From: Geodermatophilus obscurus
GTDB lineage: Bacteria > Actinomycetota > Actinomycetes > Mycobacteriales > Geodermatophilaceae
NCBI RefSeq assembly: GCF_900143215.1
Contig: NZ_FRDM01000017.1
Coordinates: 1-64,000 of the forward strand
Length of the DNA stretch: 64,000 bases
Direction: 5' to 3'
Each line of letters starts with the position of its first letter. Position 1 is the stretch's first letter. Position numbers and translations under genes: made by a program. Positions 10,015 through 19,465 of this stretch are shown here, in pieces. The notes under the pieces are model-generated. The model worked only from the letters and a program-made list of their open reading frames with translations. It did no database searches and was not told the origin of the DNA.

Positions 10015-11606
10015 CGACGGATGTCGGCGCAGCGATCACCGGAGGTCGCACGGCCCTGGGGATCGAGCTGGGATCGACCCGGATCAAGGCGGTGCTCGTC
10101 GGCCCGGACCACGCTCCGCTCGCGGTCGGCAGCTCCGACTGGGAGAACCAGTTCGTCGAGCGGCGGTGGACCTACTCGCTGGAGGCCGTCTGGGCGGGGG
10201 TGCAGCAGAGTTACGCGGCCCTGGCGGACGACGTGCGGCGACGCCACGGGGTCGAGCTGGCAGGACTCGGCGCACTCGGCGTGTCGGCGATGATGCACGG
10301 CTATCTGGCGTTCGGCGTCGACGGTGAGCTGCTCACGCCGTTCCGCACCTGGCGCAACACGAACACGGGTCGATCAGCAGAGCGGCTCAGCACGGAGTTC
10401 GGCGTCAACATCCCGCACCGGTGGAGCGTCGCGCACCTCTACCAGGCGATCCTGGATCACGAGGAGCACGTCGGTCGGCTCGATCACCTGACGACCCTGG
10501 CCGGCTACGTGCACTGGCAGCTCACCGGCGAGAAGGTCCTGGGCATCGGCGATGCCAGCGGCATGTTCCCGATCGACGTGGGCACCGGCGGGTACTCCGC
10601 CCCGATGCTGGACCGGTTCGACCAGCTGGCCGCCGAGGCCGGGGTCGAGCTGACCCTCGCCGACCTGCTGCCCAGGATCGCGTCCGCCGGCCAGCCGGCC
10701 GGCGAGCTCACCGAGGCGGGGGCCGAGCTGCTCGACCCGACCGGGCGGCTGCGTCCCGGCATCCCGTTCTGCCCACCCGAGGGTGACGCGGGCACGGGGA
10801 TGGTCGCCACCAACTCGGTCGCTCCGCGCACCGGCAACGTCTCCGCCGGGACGAGCATCTTCGCCATGGTCGTGCTCGAGCGCGAACTCACCCGGGTGCA
10901 CCGCGAACTCGACCTCGTGACCACGCCGGCCGGTGACCCGGTGGCCATGGTGCACTGCAACAACGGGGCCAGTGAGGTGAACGCCTGGGTCGGTCTGTTC
11001 ACCGAGTTCGCCCGGGCGCTGGGTTCCGACGTGGACCCGTCGGCGGTCTTCGAGATCCTCTTCTCCGCCGCGCTCGGTGGTGCCAGCGACGGCGGCGGGA
11101 TGCTGGCCTACAACTACCTCTCCGGGGAGCCGATCACCGACCTCGACGAGGGGCGGCCGCTGTTCGTGCGGTCCCCGGACAGCAGGTTCGACCTCGCCAC
11201 CTTCATGCGGACGCACCTGTTCGCGTCCCTCGCCACGCTGCGGATCGGCATGGACGTCCTGCAGAAGACCGAGGGCGTGCGGCTCGACCGGATGTTCGCG
11301 CACGGCGGCCTGTTCCGGACCAAGGGCGTGGCGCAACGCTTCCTGGCCGCCGCGATCGACACCCCGGTGTCCGTCGGGGACGTCGCTGCCGAGGGTGGCG
11401 CCTGGGGGATCGCCGTCCTGGCCGCCTTCGCCACCGGGCGCTCGCCGGGACAGGACCTGGCCGACTACCTGGACACGACGGTCTTCACCGGCACCAGCCT
11501 GCAGACCGCCCAGCCCGAGCCGGCCGACGTCGCCGGCTTCACCGCGTTCATGCAGCGGTACGTCGCCGGGCTCCCGGTCGAGCGGGCCGCCGTGACATGC
11601 GTGTGA
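10011..11606 (+). CDS. araB: FGGY-family carbohydrate kinase, probable L-ribulokinase
   Basis: Predicted to phosphorylate L-ribulose to L-ribulose 5-phosphate with ATP. The 531-residue protein has the FGGY N-terminal nucleotide fold (ALGIELGSTRIKAVLV, residues about 15-30), the sugar-site region around WRNTNTG, and a C-terminal ATPase lobe with GNVSAGTSIF and AHGGLFRTKG. It belongs to a variant FGGY subgroup, not the classical E. coli AraB branch. The assignment therefore rests on its position directly before araD and araA under the same operator. The ATG at 10011 follows GGGAGGG. It could act on xylulose in another setting, but no xylose genes are nearby. Confidence 0.85.
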   Translation: MTTDVGAAITGGRTALGIELGSTRIKAVLVGPDHAPLAVGSSDWENQFVERRWTYSLEAVWAGVQQSYAALADDVRRRHGVELAGLGALGVSAMMHGYLAFGVDGELLTPFRTWRNTNTGRSAERLSTEFGVNIPHRWSVAHLYQAILDHEEHVGRLDHLTTLAGYVHWQLTGEKVLGIGDASGMFPIDVGTGGYSAPMLDRFDQLAAEAGVELTLADLLPRIASAGQPAGELTEAGAELLDPTGRLRPGIPFCPPEGDAGTGMVATNSVAPRTGNVSAGTSIFAMVVLERELTRVHRELDLVTTPAGDPVAMVHCNNGASEVNAWVGLFTEFARALGSDVDPSAVFEILFSAALGGASDGGGMLAYNYLSGEPITDLDEGRPLFVRSPDSRFDLATFMRTHLFASLATLRIGMDVLQKTEGVRLDRMFAHGGLFRTKGVAQRFLAAAIDTPVSVGDVAAEGGAWGIAVLAAFATGRSPGQDLADYLDTTVFTGTSLQTAQPEPADVAGFTAFMQRYVAGLPVERAAVTCV

Positions 11607-11655
11607 GCCCCCTGTCAGTGACCACGTCCGCCGCACCCGCCGAGGAGCAGCCCGC

Positions 11656-12393
11656 ATGACCTCACCCCACGAAGACGCTCCGCTGGCGCTCCACGTCTCC
11701 GCGGGGACCCCGAGGGCAGCCACCGCCCCCCGCACCGAGCGGGGCACCCACCAGGCGCAGCGCGAGCACGTCGCCGCGCTGCACGTCGAGCTGACCCGCA
11801 ACGGGCTGGTCACCTGGACCTCGGGCAACGTGTCCGAGCGGGTGCCCGGCGAGGACCTGTTCGTCATCAAGGGCAGCGGTGTCCTCTACGACGAGCTGAC
11901 CTGGGAGGGCATCACCGTCTGCGACCTCGACGGGAACGCCGTCGACGGGGTGAAGAAGCCGTCCAGCGACACCGACGCGCACGCCTACGTCTACCGGCAC
12001 GTGCCCGAGGTCAACGGCCAGGTGCACACGCACAGCCCCTACGCCACGGCCTGGGCGGCGCGGGCCGAGCCGATCCCGTGCGTGCTCACCGCGATGGCCG
12101 ACGAGTTCGGCGGCCCGATCCCGGTCGGCCCGTTCGCGCTCATCGGCGACGACTCGATCGGCCAGGGGATCGTGGCCACGCTGCGCGACTCCCGGTCCCC
12201 GGCGGTGCTCATGCAGAACCACGGCGTCTTCACGATCGGCCCGTCGGCCAAGGCGGCGGTCAAGGCCGCGGTCATGACCGAGGACGTCGCCCGCACCGTG
12301 CACCTGTCCCGCCAGCTCGGCGAGCCGCTGCCCATCGCGCAGTCGGACGTCGACTCGCTCTACGCGCGCTACCAGAACGTCTACGGACAGTGA
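11656..12393 (+). CDS. araD: L-ribulose-5-phosphate 4-epimerase
   Basis: A class II aldolase/epimerase that converts L-ribulose 5-phosphate to D-xylulose 5-phosphate using a metal ion. The 245-residue protein has the substrate-phosphate site TSGNVSER, the zinc-binding HTH (in [11 protein letters not shown], near residue 124) and a third histidine in NHGVFTIG. A 30-residue N-terminal extension precedes the conserved part. It sits between araB and araA. Its stop is immediately followed by the araA ribosome-binding site, so the three are one operon. Confidence 0.93.
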   Translation: MTSPHEDAPLALHVSAGTPRAATAPRTERGTHQAQREHVAALHVELTRNGLVTWTSGNVSERVPGEDLFVIKGSGVLYDELTWEGITVCDLDGNAVDGVKKPSSDTDAHAYVYRHVPEVNGQVHTHSPYATAWAARAEPIPCVLTAMADEFGGPIPVGPFALIGDDSIGQGIVATLRDSRSPAVLMQNHGVFTIGPSAKAAVKAAVMTEDVARTVHLSRQLGEPLPIAQSDVDSLYARYQNVYGQ

Positions 12394-12407
12394 GGAGAGC
12401 TCCCACC

Positions 12408-13916
12408 GTGGTCGGAGACCCGTTCGAGGGGCACGAGGTCTGGTTCCTGACCGGCAGCCAGGGGCTGTACGGCGAGGAGACCCTGCAGCAGGTCGCCGAG
12501 CAGTCACAGCGGGTCGCCGCGGCGCTCGACGAGGCCGCCGAGGTGCCGATCCGGGTGGTGTGGAAGCCGGTGCTCACCGACGCCGCCGCCATCCGGCGGG
12601 CGATGGGCGAGGCCAACGAGGACCCCTCCTGCGTCGGCGTCGTCACCTGGATGCACACCTTCTCCCCGGCGAAGATGTGGATCAGCGGGCTGGACGCGCT
12701 GCGCAAGCCGCTGCTGCACCTGCACACCCAGGCCGACGCCGCCCTGCCGTGGGCGACGATCGACATGGACTTCATGAACCTCAACCAGGCCGCGCACGGC
12801 GACCGGGAGTACGGGTTCCTGCTGTCCCGGCTGCGGATGCCGCGGACGACGGTCGCCGGCCACGTGTCCAACCCGCGGGTGCGCTCCCGGGTCGGTTCGT
12901 GGGCGCGCGCGGCCACGGCGGCGGCTGCGGCCCGGTCGCTGCGGCTGGCCCGGTTCGGCGACAACATGCGCAACGTCGCGGTGACCGAGGGGGACAAGGT
13001 CGAGGCCGAGATCCGCTTCGGCATGTCGGTGAACACCTGGGGCGTCAACGACCTGGTCGCCGTGGTGGACGCCGTGGCGGAGAAGGCCGTCGACGCCCTC
13101 GTCGAGGAGTACGGCGACCTGTACGAGTTCGCCGACGGCGCCCGCCCGGGCGGGCCGCAGCACGAGGCCGTGCGCTACCAGGCGCGCATCGAGGCGGCGC
13201 TGCGCAGCTTCCTGGAGGACGGCGGGTTCACCGCGTTCACCACGAACTTCGAGGACCTCGGCGGGCTGCGCCAGCTCCCCGGTCTCGCCGTCCAGCGGCT
13301 GATGGCCGACGGCTACGGCTTCGGCGGCGAGGGCGACTGGAAGACCGCGGCGCTGCTGCGCACCCTCAAGGTCGCCGCGGCCGGGCTGCCCGGCGGTACC
13401 TCCTTCATGGAGGACTACACCTACGACCTCGCCGGGACGCCGAAGATCCTCGGTGCGCACATGCTGGAGGTCTGCCCGACCATCGCCGGCGACCGGCCGC
13501 GGGTCGAGGTGCACCCGCTGTCCATCGGCGGCCGCGAGGACCCGGCGCGGCTGGTGTTCACCGCGGCGCCGGGCGAGGGCGTCGTCGTCGGCTGGTGCGA
13601 TCTGGGCGACCGCTTCCGGTGGGTGGCCGACGAGATCGACGTCGTCGAGCCCGACGAGCCGCTGCCGAGCCTGCCCGTGGCCCGCGCGGTGTGGCAGCCC
13701 CGGCCGGACTTCGAGACCGCGACCGAGGGCTGGCTGACCGCCGGCGGCCCGCACCACACGGTGCTGTCCACCGCCATCGGCGCCGACGAGCTCACCGACC
13801 TGGCCGAGGTCTTCGCGACCGAGCTGGTGCTCATCGACGCCGACACCACGCGACGCTCGCTGGCGAAGGAGCTGCGCTGGGGAGCCGCCTACCACCGCCT
13901 GGCCCAGGGCCTGTAG
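12408..13916 (+). CDS. araA: L-arabinose isomerase
   Basis: Interconverts L-arabinose and L-ribulose, the first step of the pathway, in the cytosol with Mn2+. The 502-residue product matches the family length of about 500. Metal and catalytic residues are visible: Glu in [10 protein letters not shown] and [10 protein letters not shown], His in [10 protein letters not shown] and [10 protein letters not shown]. The start is GTG at 12408, preceded by GGAGAG overlapping the araD stop. Longer open frames upstream lie inside araD and are not coding. It is the last gene of the operon; a terminator-like repeat follows. Confidence 0.96.
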   Translation: MVGDPFEGHEVWFLTGSQGLYGEETLQQVAEQSQRVAAALDEAAEVPIRVVWKPVLTDAAAIRRAMGEANEDPSCVGVVTWMHTFSPAKMWISGLDALRKPLLHLHTQADAALPWATIDMDFMNLNQAAHGDREYGFLLSRLRMPRTTVAGHVSNPRVRSRVGSWARAATAAAAARSLRLARFGDNMRNVAVTEGDKVEAEIRFGMSVNTWGVNDLVAVVDAVAEKAVDALVEEYGDLYEFADGARPGGPQHEAVRYQARIEAALRSFLEDGGFTAFTTNFEDLGGLRQLPGLAVQRLMADGYGFGGEGDWKTAALLRTLKVAAAGLPGGTSFMEDYTYDLAGTPKILGAHMLEVCPTIAGDRPRVEVHPLSIGGREDPARLVFTAAPGEGVVVGWCDLGDRFRWVADEIDVVEPDEPLPSLPVARAVWQPRPDFETATEGWLTAGGPHHTVLSTAIGADELTDLAEVFATELVLIDADTTRRSLAKELRWGAAYHRLAQGL

Positions 13917-13917
13917 G

Positions 13918-13976
13918 AGGACCCCGCTGCCCCCCACCGCTCGCAGGCTCGCGGCGGGCCCCTGCAGCGGGGCCGT
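13918..13976 (+). repeat. Terminator-like repeat between araA and arginine deiminase genes
   Basis: Outer arms CCCCGCTGC (13922-13930) and GCAGCGGGG (13964-13972), with an inner pairing CACCGC/GCGGCG, surround the recurring core. It lies between convergent genes and probably ends both transcripts. Confidence 0.7.
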
Positions 13977-13985
13977 TCCAGCACG

Positions 13986-15209
13986 TCAGACCGGGTCGCG
14001 GCGGACCGGGCAGGACATGCACCTCGGCCCGCCGCGGCCGCTGCCGAGCTCGGAGCCGGCGATCCGCACGACCTCGATGCCGGCCGCCTCGAGCGCGGCG
14101 TTGGTGACGGTGTTGCGCTCGTAGGCCACGGCCAGCCGCGGGGCCAGCGCGAGGGTGTTGTTGCCGTCGTCCCACTGCTCGCGCTCGGCGGTCACCGGGT
14201 CCAGGCCGGTGTCGATCACCCGCAGCCGGTCGATGCCCATCGCGGCGGCCGCGGCCTCGAGGAACGGCGCGGGGCCGCGGACGACGAGGTCGGTGGTGTC
14301 GTCGTCGTCCGGTGGGACGTCGGCGGTGACGGTCCAGGCGACCAGCGAGGCGGCGACGGCGGGGTACACGACCATGGCGTCGACGTCGACCATCGTGGCG
14401 ATGGTGTCCAGGTGCATGGTCGCCCGCTGCTGGGCGATCGGGACGACGAGCACGGTGTGCGCCAGGCCGCGGGCGAACACCCGCCGGGCCAGCCGCTCCG
14501 CGCCACCGGGCGTCGTCCGCTCGCCGACGCCGACCGCGACCACGCCGGGCGCCAGCAGCAGCACGTCGCCGCCCTCCAAGTGCTCCAGCGAGGCGTCGTA
14601 GAGCTGCTCGGCGCCGGCGAAGCGCGGGTGGTGGGCGTAGACCGCGGCGGTGATCGTGCTCTCCCGGTGCCGCGCCGGCATCGTCAGCGAGGTCACCGCC
14701 ACCTGGTCGCCCACCCACACCGACGAGTCGCGGGTGAACAGCAGGTTGGGCAGCGGTGGGACGACGAAGTCACCGCGCGCCATGAGCTCCCAGGACAGCC
14801 CGCGGGCGCCGGGCAGCTCGTCGTGGGCCACCCCGGCGACCAGCGCGCGGGCGAGGTCCTCGGAGGAGAGGTCGGCGAGGTGCGCGGCGGCGGTGCGCTT
14901 GAGCGTCGCGCCCAGCCGCGGGTCGTCGACGGCGGCCGTGATCAGTTCCGCGCGTGCCGCGGGGTCGGTGAGGACCTCGGCCAGCAGCCGGTCGAGGTAC
15001 AGCACCTCCACGCCGCGGGCGCCCAGCTCGGCGGCGAAGGCGTCGTGCTCCTCCTGCGCCCGGCGCACCCACGGCACGCCGTCGAAGAGCAGCTGGTCGT
15101 TGTTGCGGGGCGTGAGCCGGCGCAGCTCGGCGCCCGGCCGGTGCAGCAGCACGGCCCGCAGCGCCCCGACCTCGCTGGTGGCGCCGCGGACGGCGGCGGG
15201 TGTGATCAT
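13986..15209 (-). CDS. arcA: Arginine deiminase
   Basis: Hydrolyses L-arginine to L-citrulline and ammonia. The 407-residue protein has the guanidino-modifying fold with the family signatures FTRDSSVW (near residue 160), EGGDVLLL (near 210), the catalytic-His region [12 protein letters not shown] (near 265) and the C-terminal catalytic cysteine in [10 protein letters not shown] (near 400). The ATG at 15209 gives the normal length; upstream in-frame codons look non-coding. No ornithine carbamoyltransferase, carbamate kinase or antiporter gene is adjacent, so it is a stand-alone deiminase, perhaps for nitrogen scavenging or acid resistance. It converges on araA and diverges from the SDR gene. 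Confidence 0.95.
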   Translation of the reverse strand: MITPAAVRGATSEVGALRAVLLHRPGAELRRLTPRNNDQLLFDGVPWVRRAQEEHDAFAAELGARGVEVLYLDRLLAEVLTDPAARAELITAAVDDPRLGATLKRTAAAHLADLSSEDLARALVAGVAHDELPGARGLSWELMARGDFVVPPLPNLLFTRDSSVWVGDQVAVTSLTMPARHRESTITAAVYAHHPRFAGAEQLYDASLEHLEGGDVLLLAPGVVAVGVGERTTPGGAERLARRVFARGLAHTVLVVPIAQQRATMHLDTIATMVDVDAMVVYPAVAASLVAWTVTADVPPDDDDTTDLVVRGPAPFLEAAAAAMGIDRLRVIDTGLDPVTAEREQWDDGNNTLALAPRLAVAYERNTVTNAALEAAGIEVVRIAGSELGSGRGGPRCMSCPVRRDPV

Positions 15210-15303
15210 GCGCCGAGGCTGGCACACGGGGTGTGCCGGCCGCTGGATACGGTGCTCCGGCCGGGGGCCGACGACGTCCCCCTCGACGCGGAGGAGACCG
15301 CCC

Positions 15304-16071
15304 GTGCACCTGTTCGACCTCTCCGGGAAGGTCGCCGTCGTCACCGGCGGCACCCGCGGCATCGGCCTGATGATGGCCCGCGGGCTGCTCCAGGCCGGGG
15401 CGTCTGTCTACATCAGCTCCCGCAAGGCCGAGGCCGGCGAGCAGGCCGCCGCCGAGCTGTCGCAGTTCGGCACGGTCGAGTCGATCCCGGCGGACGTCTC
15501 CACGGAGGCCGGGTGCCGCCGGTTGGCCGAGGAGGTGGGTCGCCGCGAGGAGCGGCTGCACGTGCTGGTGAACAACGCCGGCGCCACCTGGGGGGAGCCG
15601 TTCGAGACCTTCCCGGCCGCCGCCTGGGACAAGGTGCTCGACCTCAACCTCAAGGCGCCGTTCTTCCTCACCCGGGCCTTCCTGCCGCTGCTGGAGGCCG
15701 CGGGCACCGACGACGACCCGGCCCGCGTGGTCAACGTCGGCAGCATCGACGGCCTGCACGTGCCCCAGCTGCCCACCTACTCGTACTCGTCGAGCAAGGC
15801 CGCGGTGCACCAGCTGACCCGGCACCTGGCCAAGGAGCTGGGGCCGCGGCGGATCACGGTGAACGCCGTCGCCCCGGGGCCGTTCGAGTCCAGGATGATG
15901 GCCGCCACGCTGGCCGCCCGCGGCGAGGAGATCGCCGCGTCGTCCCCGCTCGGGCGGATCGGCCGGCCCGACGACATGGCCGGCGTCGTGGTCTACCTGG
16001 CCAGCCGGGCCGGTGCCTACGTCACCGGCGCGGTCATCCCGGTGGACGGCGGCCGCGCAACCACCCTTTGA
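15304..16071 (+). CDS. SDR-family oxidoreductase
   Basis: A classical short-chain dehydrogenase of 255 residues using NAD(P)H. The cofactor motif TGGTRGIG is at residues 14-21 (the usual TGxxxGxG), the NNAG motif follows near residue 87, and the catalytic Ser and YSSSK come near residues 145-165. The GTG at 15304 is preceded by GGAGGAG. It resembles the gluconate 5-dehydrogenase/rhamnolipid RhlG-like subgroup, but the substrate cannot be told. It is divergent from arginine deiminase and is followed directly by a decayed gene. Confidence 0.9.
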   Translation: MHLFDLSGKVAVVTGGTRGIGLMMARGLLQAGASVYISSRKAEAGEQAAAELSQFGTVESIPADVSTEAGCRRLAEEVGRREERLHVLVNNAGATWGEPFETFPAAAWDKVLDLNLKAPFFLTRAFLPLLEAAGTDDDPARVVNVGSIDGLHVPQLPTYSYSSSKAAVHQLTRHLAKELGPRRITVNAVAPGPFESRMMAATLAARGEEIAASSPLGRIGRPDDMAGVVVYLASRAGAYVTGAVIPVDGGRATTL

Positions 16072-16383
16072 GGCCGCGGACTGCATCGCCGCCACCTACG
16101 CCTTCGACGAGGTGCGGCTGGCCCCGGTGACGGTGCGCCGGCCGGACCCGCGGACCTGGACGGTCGGCGCCGGCCCGCTGCAGCTGCGGGTCACGACCGG
16201 CCGCCGTCCACCGAGTGGTACGGCGTGCAGGACCTGCACGCGGTGACGTCGCTCGACGCCACGTGGGACGGCGTGCCGCTGGGCGCGCTGGCCGCGGTGC
16301 GGCCGCCGGTCACCTTCGGGTTCGGGTCGGTGCCGCCGCGGCCGGCCCTGGCGCGGGTCACCACGACGGTGCAGCTGCCCTGA
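16072..16383 (+). pseudogene. Remnant of a hypothetical protein gene
   Basis: Coding-like sequence continues after the SDR stop but has no start. One frame reads CIAATYAFDEVRLAPVTVRR and on to about 16205. Then a second frame continues with WYGVQDLHAVTSLDATWDG and ends RVTTTVQLP at the stop 16381-16383. The join between frames, the missing N-terminus and the strongly biased third positions in both halves point to a gene eroded by an internal deletion or frameshift. The original function is unknown. Confidence 0.55.
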
Positions 16384-16425
16384 CCGGTCCCGCGGCGCCG
16401 AACCCCGGCCACCGCGTCCCTTCCT

Positions 16426-16471
16426 GGCACCTCAGCCCCTGCTTCCAGGTGGAAGCAGGGGCTGAGGTGCC
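16426..16471. terminator. 22-bp perfect hairpin between convergent genes
   Basis: Positions 16426-16447 pair perfectly with 16450-16471 around a 2-nt centre (arm begins GGCACCTCAGCCCC). It lies in the gap between the SDR/remnant and the leftward FAD oxidase gene, so it is probably a bidirectional terminator. A short terminator-like G/C stretch follows to 16522. Confidence 0.8.
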
Positions 16472-16522
16472 CGAGGGAGACGTCGCCCACCGACCGGGTA
16501 CCGGGGAGGAAGGCGCCCTCCT

Positions 16523-17677
16523 TCAGTCGGGCAGCAGGACGCCGGGGTTGCAGATGCCGCGCGGGTCGAGCCGCTGCTTGACCGCGCGCAGCACGTCGAC
16601 GCCGAGGGCGCCGACCTCGCGCTCCAGCCAGGGGCGGTGGTCGGCACCGACGGCGTGGTGGTGGGTGAGCGTGCCGCCGGCCGCCAGCAGCGCGTCGGTC
16701 GCCGCCCGTTCGGCCGCGAGCCACTGCTGGATGGGCAGCGCGTCGTCCCGGTCGGCGAGCACGGTGACGTACAGCGAGGCGCCGGTCGGGTAGACGTGCG
16801 AGACGTGGCTCATCACCAGCGGCTGCTTCCCGCGCCGGCCCAACCGCGTGCGCAGCGCCTCGCGGACGGCGTCGTGGACGGTGGGCAGCGCGGTCCAGGT
16901 GGCCGCCGTCTCCAGCGTCTCGACCAGCAGCCCGGCGTCCAGCAGGCTGTCGCGGGTGTAGGGCGCGGCGTACCGGTGCCGCCGCCAGGCCTCCCCGACG
17001 CGCGCACCCAGCCGCACCGCCCCCGCCCCGCGCAACACGGAGGCCGCCGCCCGCTGCCGTGCGCGCACCGCCGCCGGCAGCCCCTCCCAGCCGACGACGA
17101 GCAGGCAGCCCGCGGCCCGTCGGCGCAGCCGCAGCGAGCCGCGCAGCAGCGACGCGCCGGTGCCGGAGGCGGTCAGCAGGTCGGCCCGGGTCTCGTCGGG
17201 GTCCGACAGCCGGACGACGTCGGGGAGCAGGTCGTGCCGGGCCATCCGCTGCAGCCCGGCCAGCCCCGCCTCCCACGACCGGAACGACCAGCCCTCGTAG
17301 TGCCGCGCCCGCGGCTCGGGCCGCACCCGCAGCGTCAGCTCGGTGATGACGCCCAGTGCCCCCTCCGATCCCAGCGCCAGGCCGAGCAGGTCCGGGCCGG
17401 CCGCCGAGGCCGGCGGCGAGCCGAGCGCGAGCACCCTGGACGGCGTGGCGAGCGTGAGCCCCGCGACCAGGTCGTCGAAGCGACCGACGCCGGTGGCGGC
17501 CTGCCCGGCCGAGCGGGTGGCCGCGTAGCCGCCCATGGTGGCGAACTCCCAGCTCTGCGGCAGGTGGCCGAGGGTCAGCCCGTGCCGGCCCAGGTGCTCC
17601 TCCAGCGCCGGCCCGCGCACGCCCGGTCCGACCGTGACCGGGGACGACGCGACGTCGAGGGCGTGCACCGAGGCCAT
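16523..17677 (-). CDS. FAD-binding oxidase C-terminal part (alkylglycerone-phosphate synthase type), N-terminally short
   Basis: Resembles flavin oxidases of the VAO/PCMH fold. The 384 residues include the second part of the FAD domain (GHLPQSWEFATMGGYAATRS), GSEGALGVITELTLRV and the C-terminal cap with the HHH motif (LTHHHAVGADHRPW) and RLDPRGICNPGVL. Relatives are about 450-530 residues and begin with an FAD-pyrophosphate loop (GGGTSVxG type). That segment is absent: only about 20 codons lie between the ATG at 17677 and an upstream in-frame TAG at 17738-17740. It is either a truncated pseudogene or needs another protein to bind FAD. It diverges from glcD. Confidence 0.7.
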   Translation of the reverse strand: MASVHALDVASSPVTVGPGVRGPALEEHLGRHGLTLGHLPQSWEFATMGGYAATRSAGQAATGVGRFDDLVAGLTLATPSRVLALGSPPASAAGPDLLGLALGSEGALGVITELTLRVRPEPRARHYEGWSFRSWEAGLAGLQRMARHDLLPDVVRLSDPDETRADLLTASGTGASLLRGSLRLRRRAAGCLLVVGWEGLPAAVRARQRAAASVLRGAGAVRLGARVGEAWRRHRYAAPYTRDSLLDAGLLVETLETAATWTALPTVHDAVREALRTRLGRRGKQPLVMSHVSHVYPTGASLYVTVLADRDDALPIQQWLAAERAATDALLAAGGTLTHHHAVGADHRPWLEREVGALGVDVLRAVKQRLDPRGICNPGVLLPD

Positions 17678-17750
17678 CCGGCGGGGACCGGCGACCGGAC
17701 CCCAGCCCTGGATGGTCAGTTCCGGCTGCTCGGGCGGCTACAGTCTGCCG

Positions 17751-17954
17751 GTGCCCGGCCCCGGACCCGCCGACCTCTCCGCGGCCCGGCGGACGGCGGA
17801 CCTCGACGCGGTGGCCGGTGCGGCCGCGGTGCTCGCCCGCCTCGACCGGCGGGTGCGGATCGGGCTGGTGCCGGGCGACCGCGAGCACGCCGTGCCGCTG
17901 GCCGAGCAGGTGCTCGCCGAGGAGGGTGAGGTCCAGCCGCACGGCACACCATGA
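17751..17954 (+). CDS. Short protein of unknown function
   Basis: A 67-codon frame from GTG 17751 to a TGA at 17952-17954. Almost all third positions are G or C, as in real genes here, so it is probably coding or formerly coding. No Shine-Dalgarno sequence or -10 box is seen. The predicted peptide is helical and charged (VAGAAAVLARLDRRVRIGLV). It may be a fragment of a longer gene, since the neighbouring oxidase gene is also damaged. Confidence 0.35.
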   Translation: MPGPGPADLSAARRTADLDAVAGAAAVLARLDRRVRIGLVPGDREHAVPLAEQVLAEEGEVQPHGTP

Positions 17955-18021
17955 CGGAGGTCACTAGGCTCCCCCCTGCGGCCGAGCGCGGGGCCCGCCC
18001 GCCTGCCGCGAGGGGTGTGAC

Positions 18022-19404
18022 GTGGCGCTGGATCCTGGGGTGCTGGCCGAGCTGGAGTCGATCGTCGGACGGGAGCACGTCCGCCACGAGCAGGGTGAGG
18101 TCGCGCCCTACGCCCGCGACGCCACCCCGCTGTTCTCCTCCCCGCCGGACGCGGTCGTCTTCCCGGCGCGCACGGCGGAGGTCGCCGCCGTCCTGCGGCT
18201 GGCCACCTCGCACCGCGTCCCGGTCGTGCCCCGCGGCGCGGGCTCGAACCTGTGCGCGGCGACCGTGCCGCTGCAGGGTGGCATCCTGCTGGTGCTCACC
18301 CGCATGGACCGGGTGCTCGAGATCAGTCCTGCGGAACTGCTGGTCCGCGCCGAGCCCGGCGCCACCACGGCCACCGTCGCCGAGGCCGCCGCCGCGAAGG
18401 GGTTGCTGTTCGCCCCCGACCCGGGCAGCCGCACCGTCTCGACCGTGGGCGGGAACGTGGCCACCTGCGCCGGCGGCCTGCGCGGCCTCAAGTACGGCGT
18501 CACCCGCAACTACGTGCTCGGTCTCGAGGTCGTGCTGCCCACCGGCGAGGTCATCCGCACCGGCGGCCGGCTGTGGAAGGACGTCGCCGGCTACGACCTG
18601 ACCCGCCTGCTCACCGGCTCGGAGGGCACCCTCGGCGTCATCACCGAGGTGACCCTCGCGCTGCTGCCCATGCCGGCCACGGCGAGCACCGGGGTGGCCT
18701 ACTTCTCCTCGCTGGCCGACGCCGGCCGCGCGGTGACGCAGGTCCTCGCCCACGGCGTGGTGCCGGCGACGCTGGAGTTCCTCGACCGCACCTGCATCGG
18801 GGCGGTGGAGGACTACGCCCGGCTGGGGCTGCGCACCGACGCCGGCGCGCTGCTGCTCTTCGGGGACGACGGCGAGCCGGACGCCGTGGAGCGCAACCTG
18901 ACCCGCATGGGCGAGCTGTGCGCCGACGAGGGGGCGCTCGAGGTCACCGTGGCCAAGGAGGTCGCCGAGTCCGAGGCGCTGCTGGCCGCCCGCCGCTGCT
19001 CCCTGCCGGCGCTGTCCCGGCTGAACACGCTGACCGTGCTCGAGGACGTCACCGTGCCCCGCCCGCGGCTGGCCGAGATGGTCGACCGGATCGAGGCCGT
19101 CGCCGCCCGGCACGAGCTGCTGATCGGCACCTTCGGCCACGCCGGCGACGGCAACCTGCACCCCACCGCCGTGGTCGACGTCCGCGACCCCGCCGCCGCC
19201 GAGCGCACCCACGCCGCCTTCGCCGAGATCTTCGCCGCGGCCCTCGAGCTCGACGGCACGATCACCGGGGAGCACGGCGTGGGCGCCGCCAAGCTGCCCT
19301 ACCTCCGCGACCGGCTGGGAGACGACCAGATGGCCCTGACCAAGCGGATCAAGGCCGCCTTCGACCCGGCGGGCATCCTCAACCCCGGGAAGACGGGCTC
19401 GTGA
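18022..19404 (+). CDS. glcD: Glycolate/D-lactate oxidase FAD subunit
   Basis: The flavoprotein subunit that oxidises a 2-hydroxy acid such as glycolate or D-lactate and passes electrons to the iron-sulfur subunit. The 460 residues contain the FAD_binding_4 pyrophosphate loop (VVPRGAGSNLCA, near residue 73), TVGGNVATCAGGLRGLKYG, the second FAD segment GSEGTLGVITEVTLA and the C-terminal FAD-oxidase domain with FGHAGDGNLHP and GEHGVGAAK. The GTG at 18022 follows GAGGGG. It ends 61 bp before glcF. No glcE-type third subunit is seen nearby. Confidence 0.92.
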   Translation: MALDPGVLAELESIVGREHVRHEQGEVAPYARDATPLFSSPPDAVVFPARTAEVAAVLRLATSHRVPVVPRGAGSNLCAATVPLQGGILLVLTRMDRVLEISPAELLVRAEPGATTATVAEAAAAKGLLFAPDPGSRTVSTVGGNVATCAGGLRGLKYGVTRNYVLGLEVVLPTGEVIRTGGRLWKDVAGYDLTRLLTGSEGTLGVITEVTLALLPMPATASTGVAYFSSLADAGRAVTQVLAHGVVPATLEFLDRTCIGAVEDYARLGLRTDAGALLLFGDDGEPDAVERNLTRMGELCADEGALEVTVAKEVAESEALLAARRCSLPALSRLNTLTVLEDVTVPRPRLAEMVDRIEAVAARHELLIGTFGHAGDGNLHPTAVVDVRDPAAAERTHAAFAEIFAAALELDGTITGEHGVGAAKLPYLRDRLGDDQMALTKRIKAAFDPAGILNPGKTGS

Positions 19405-19465
19405 GGTCGCGGATGGACACAGCAGCGCGGCGCGAACGCGCCGACGAGTGCAGCGAGGAGGTCGC

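Noticed and set aside
12078-13916. A 612-codon frame starting inside araD
   Set aside because: The first 110 codons are a shadow of araD in another frame; the real araA starts at GTG 12408 with its own ribosome-binding site.
13986-15209. Arginine deiminase pathway operon
   Set aside because: Only arcA is present; neighbours are an SDR and araA, with no arcB, arcC or arcD.
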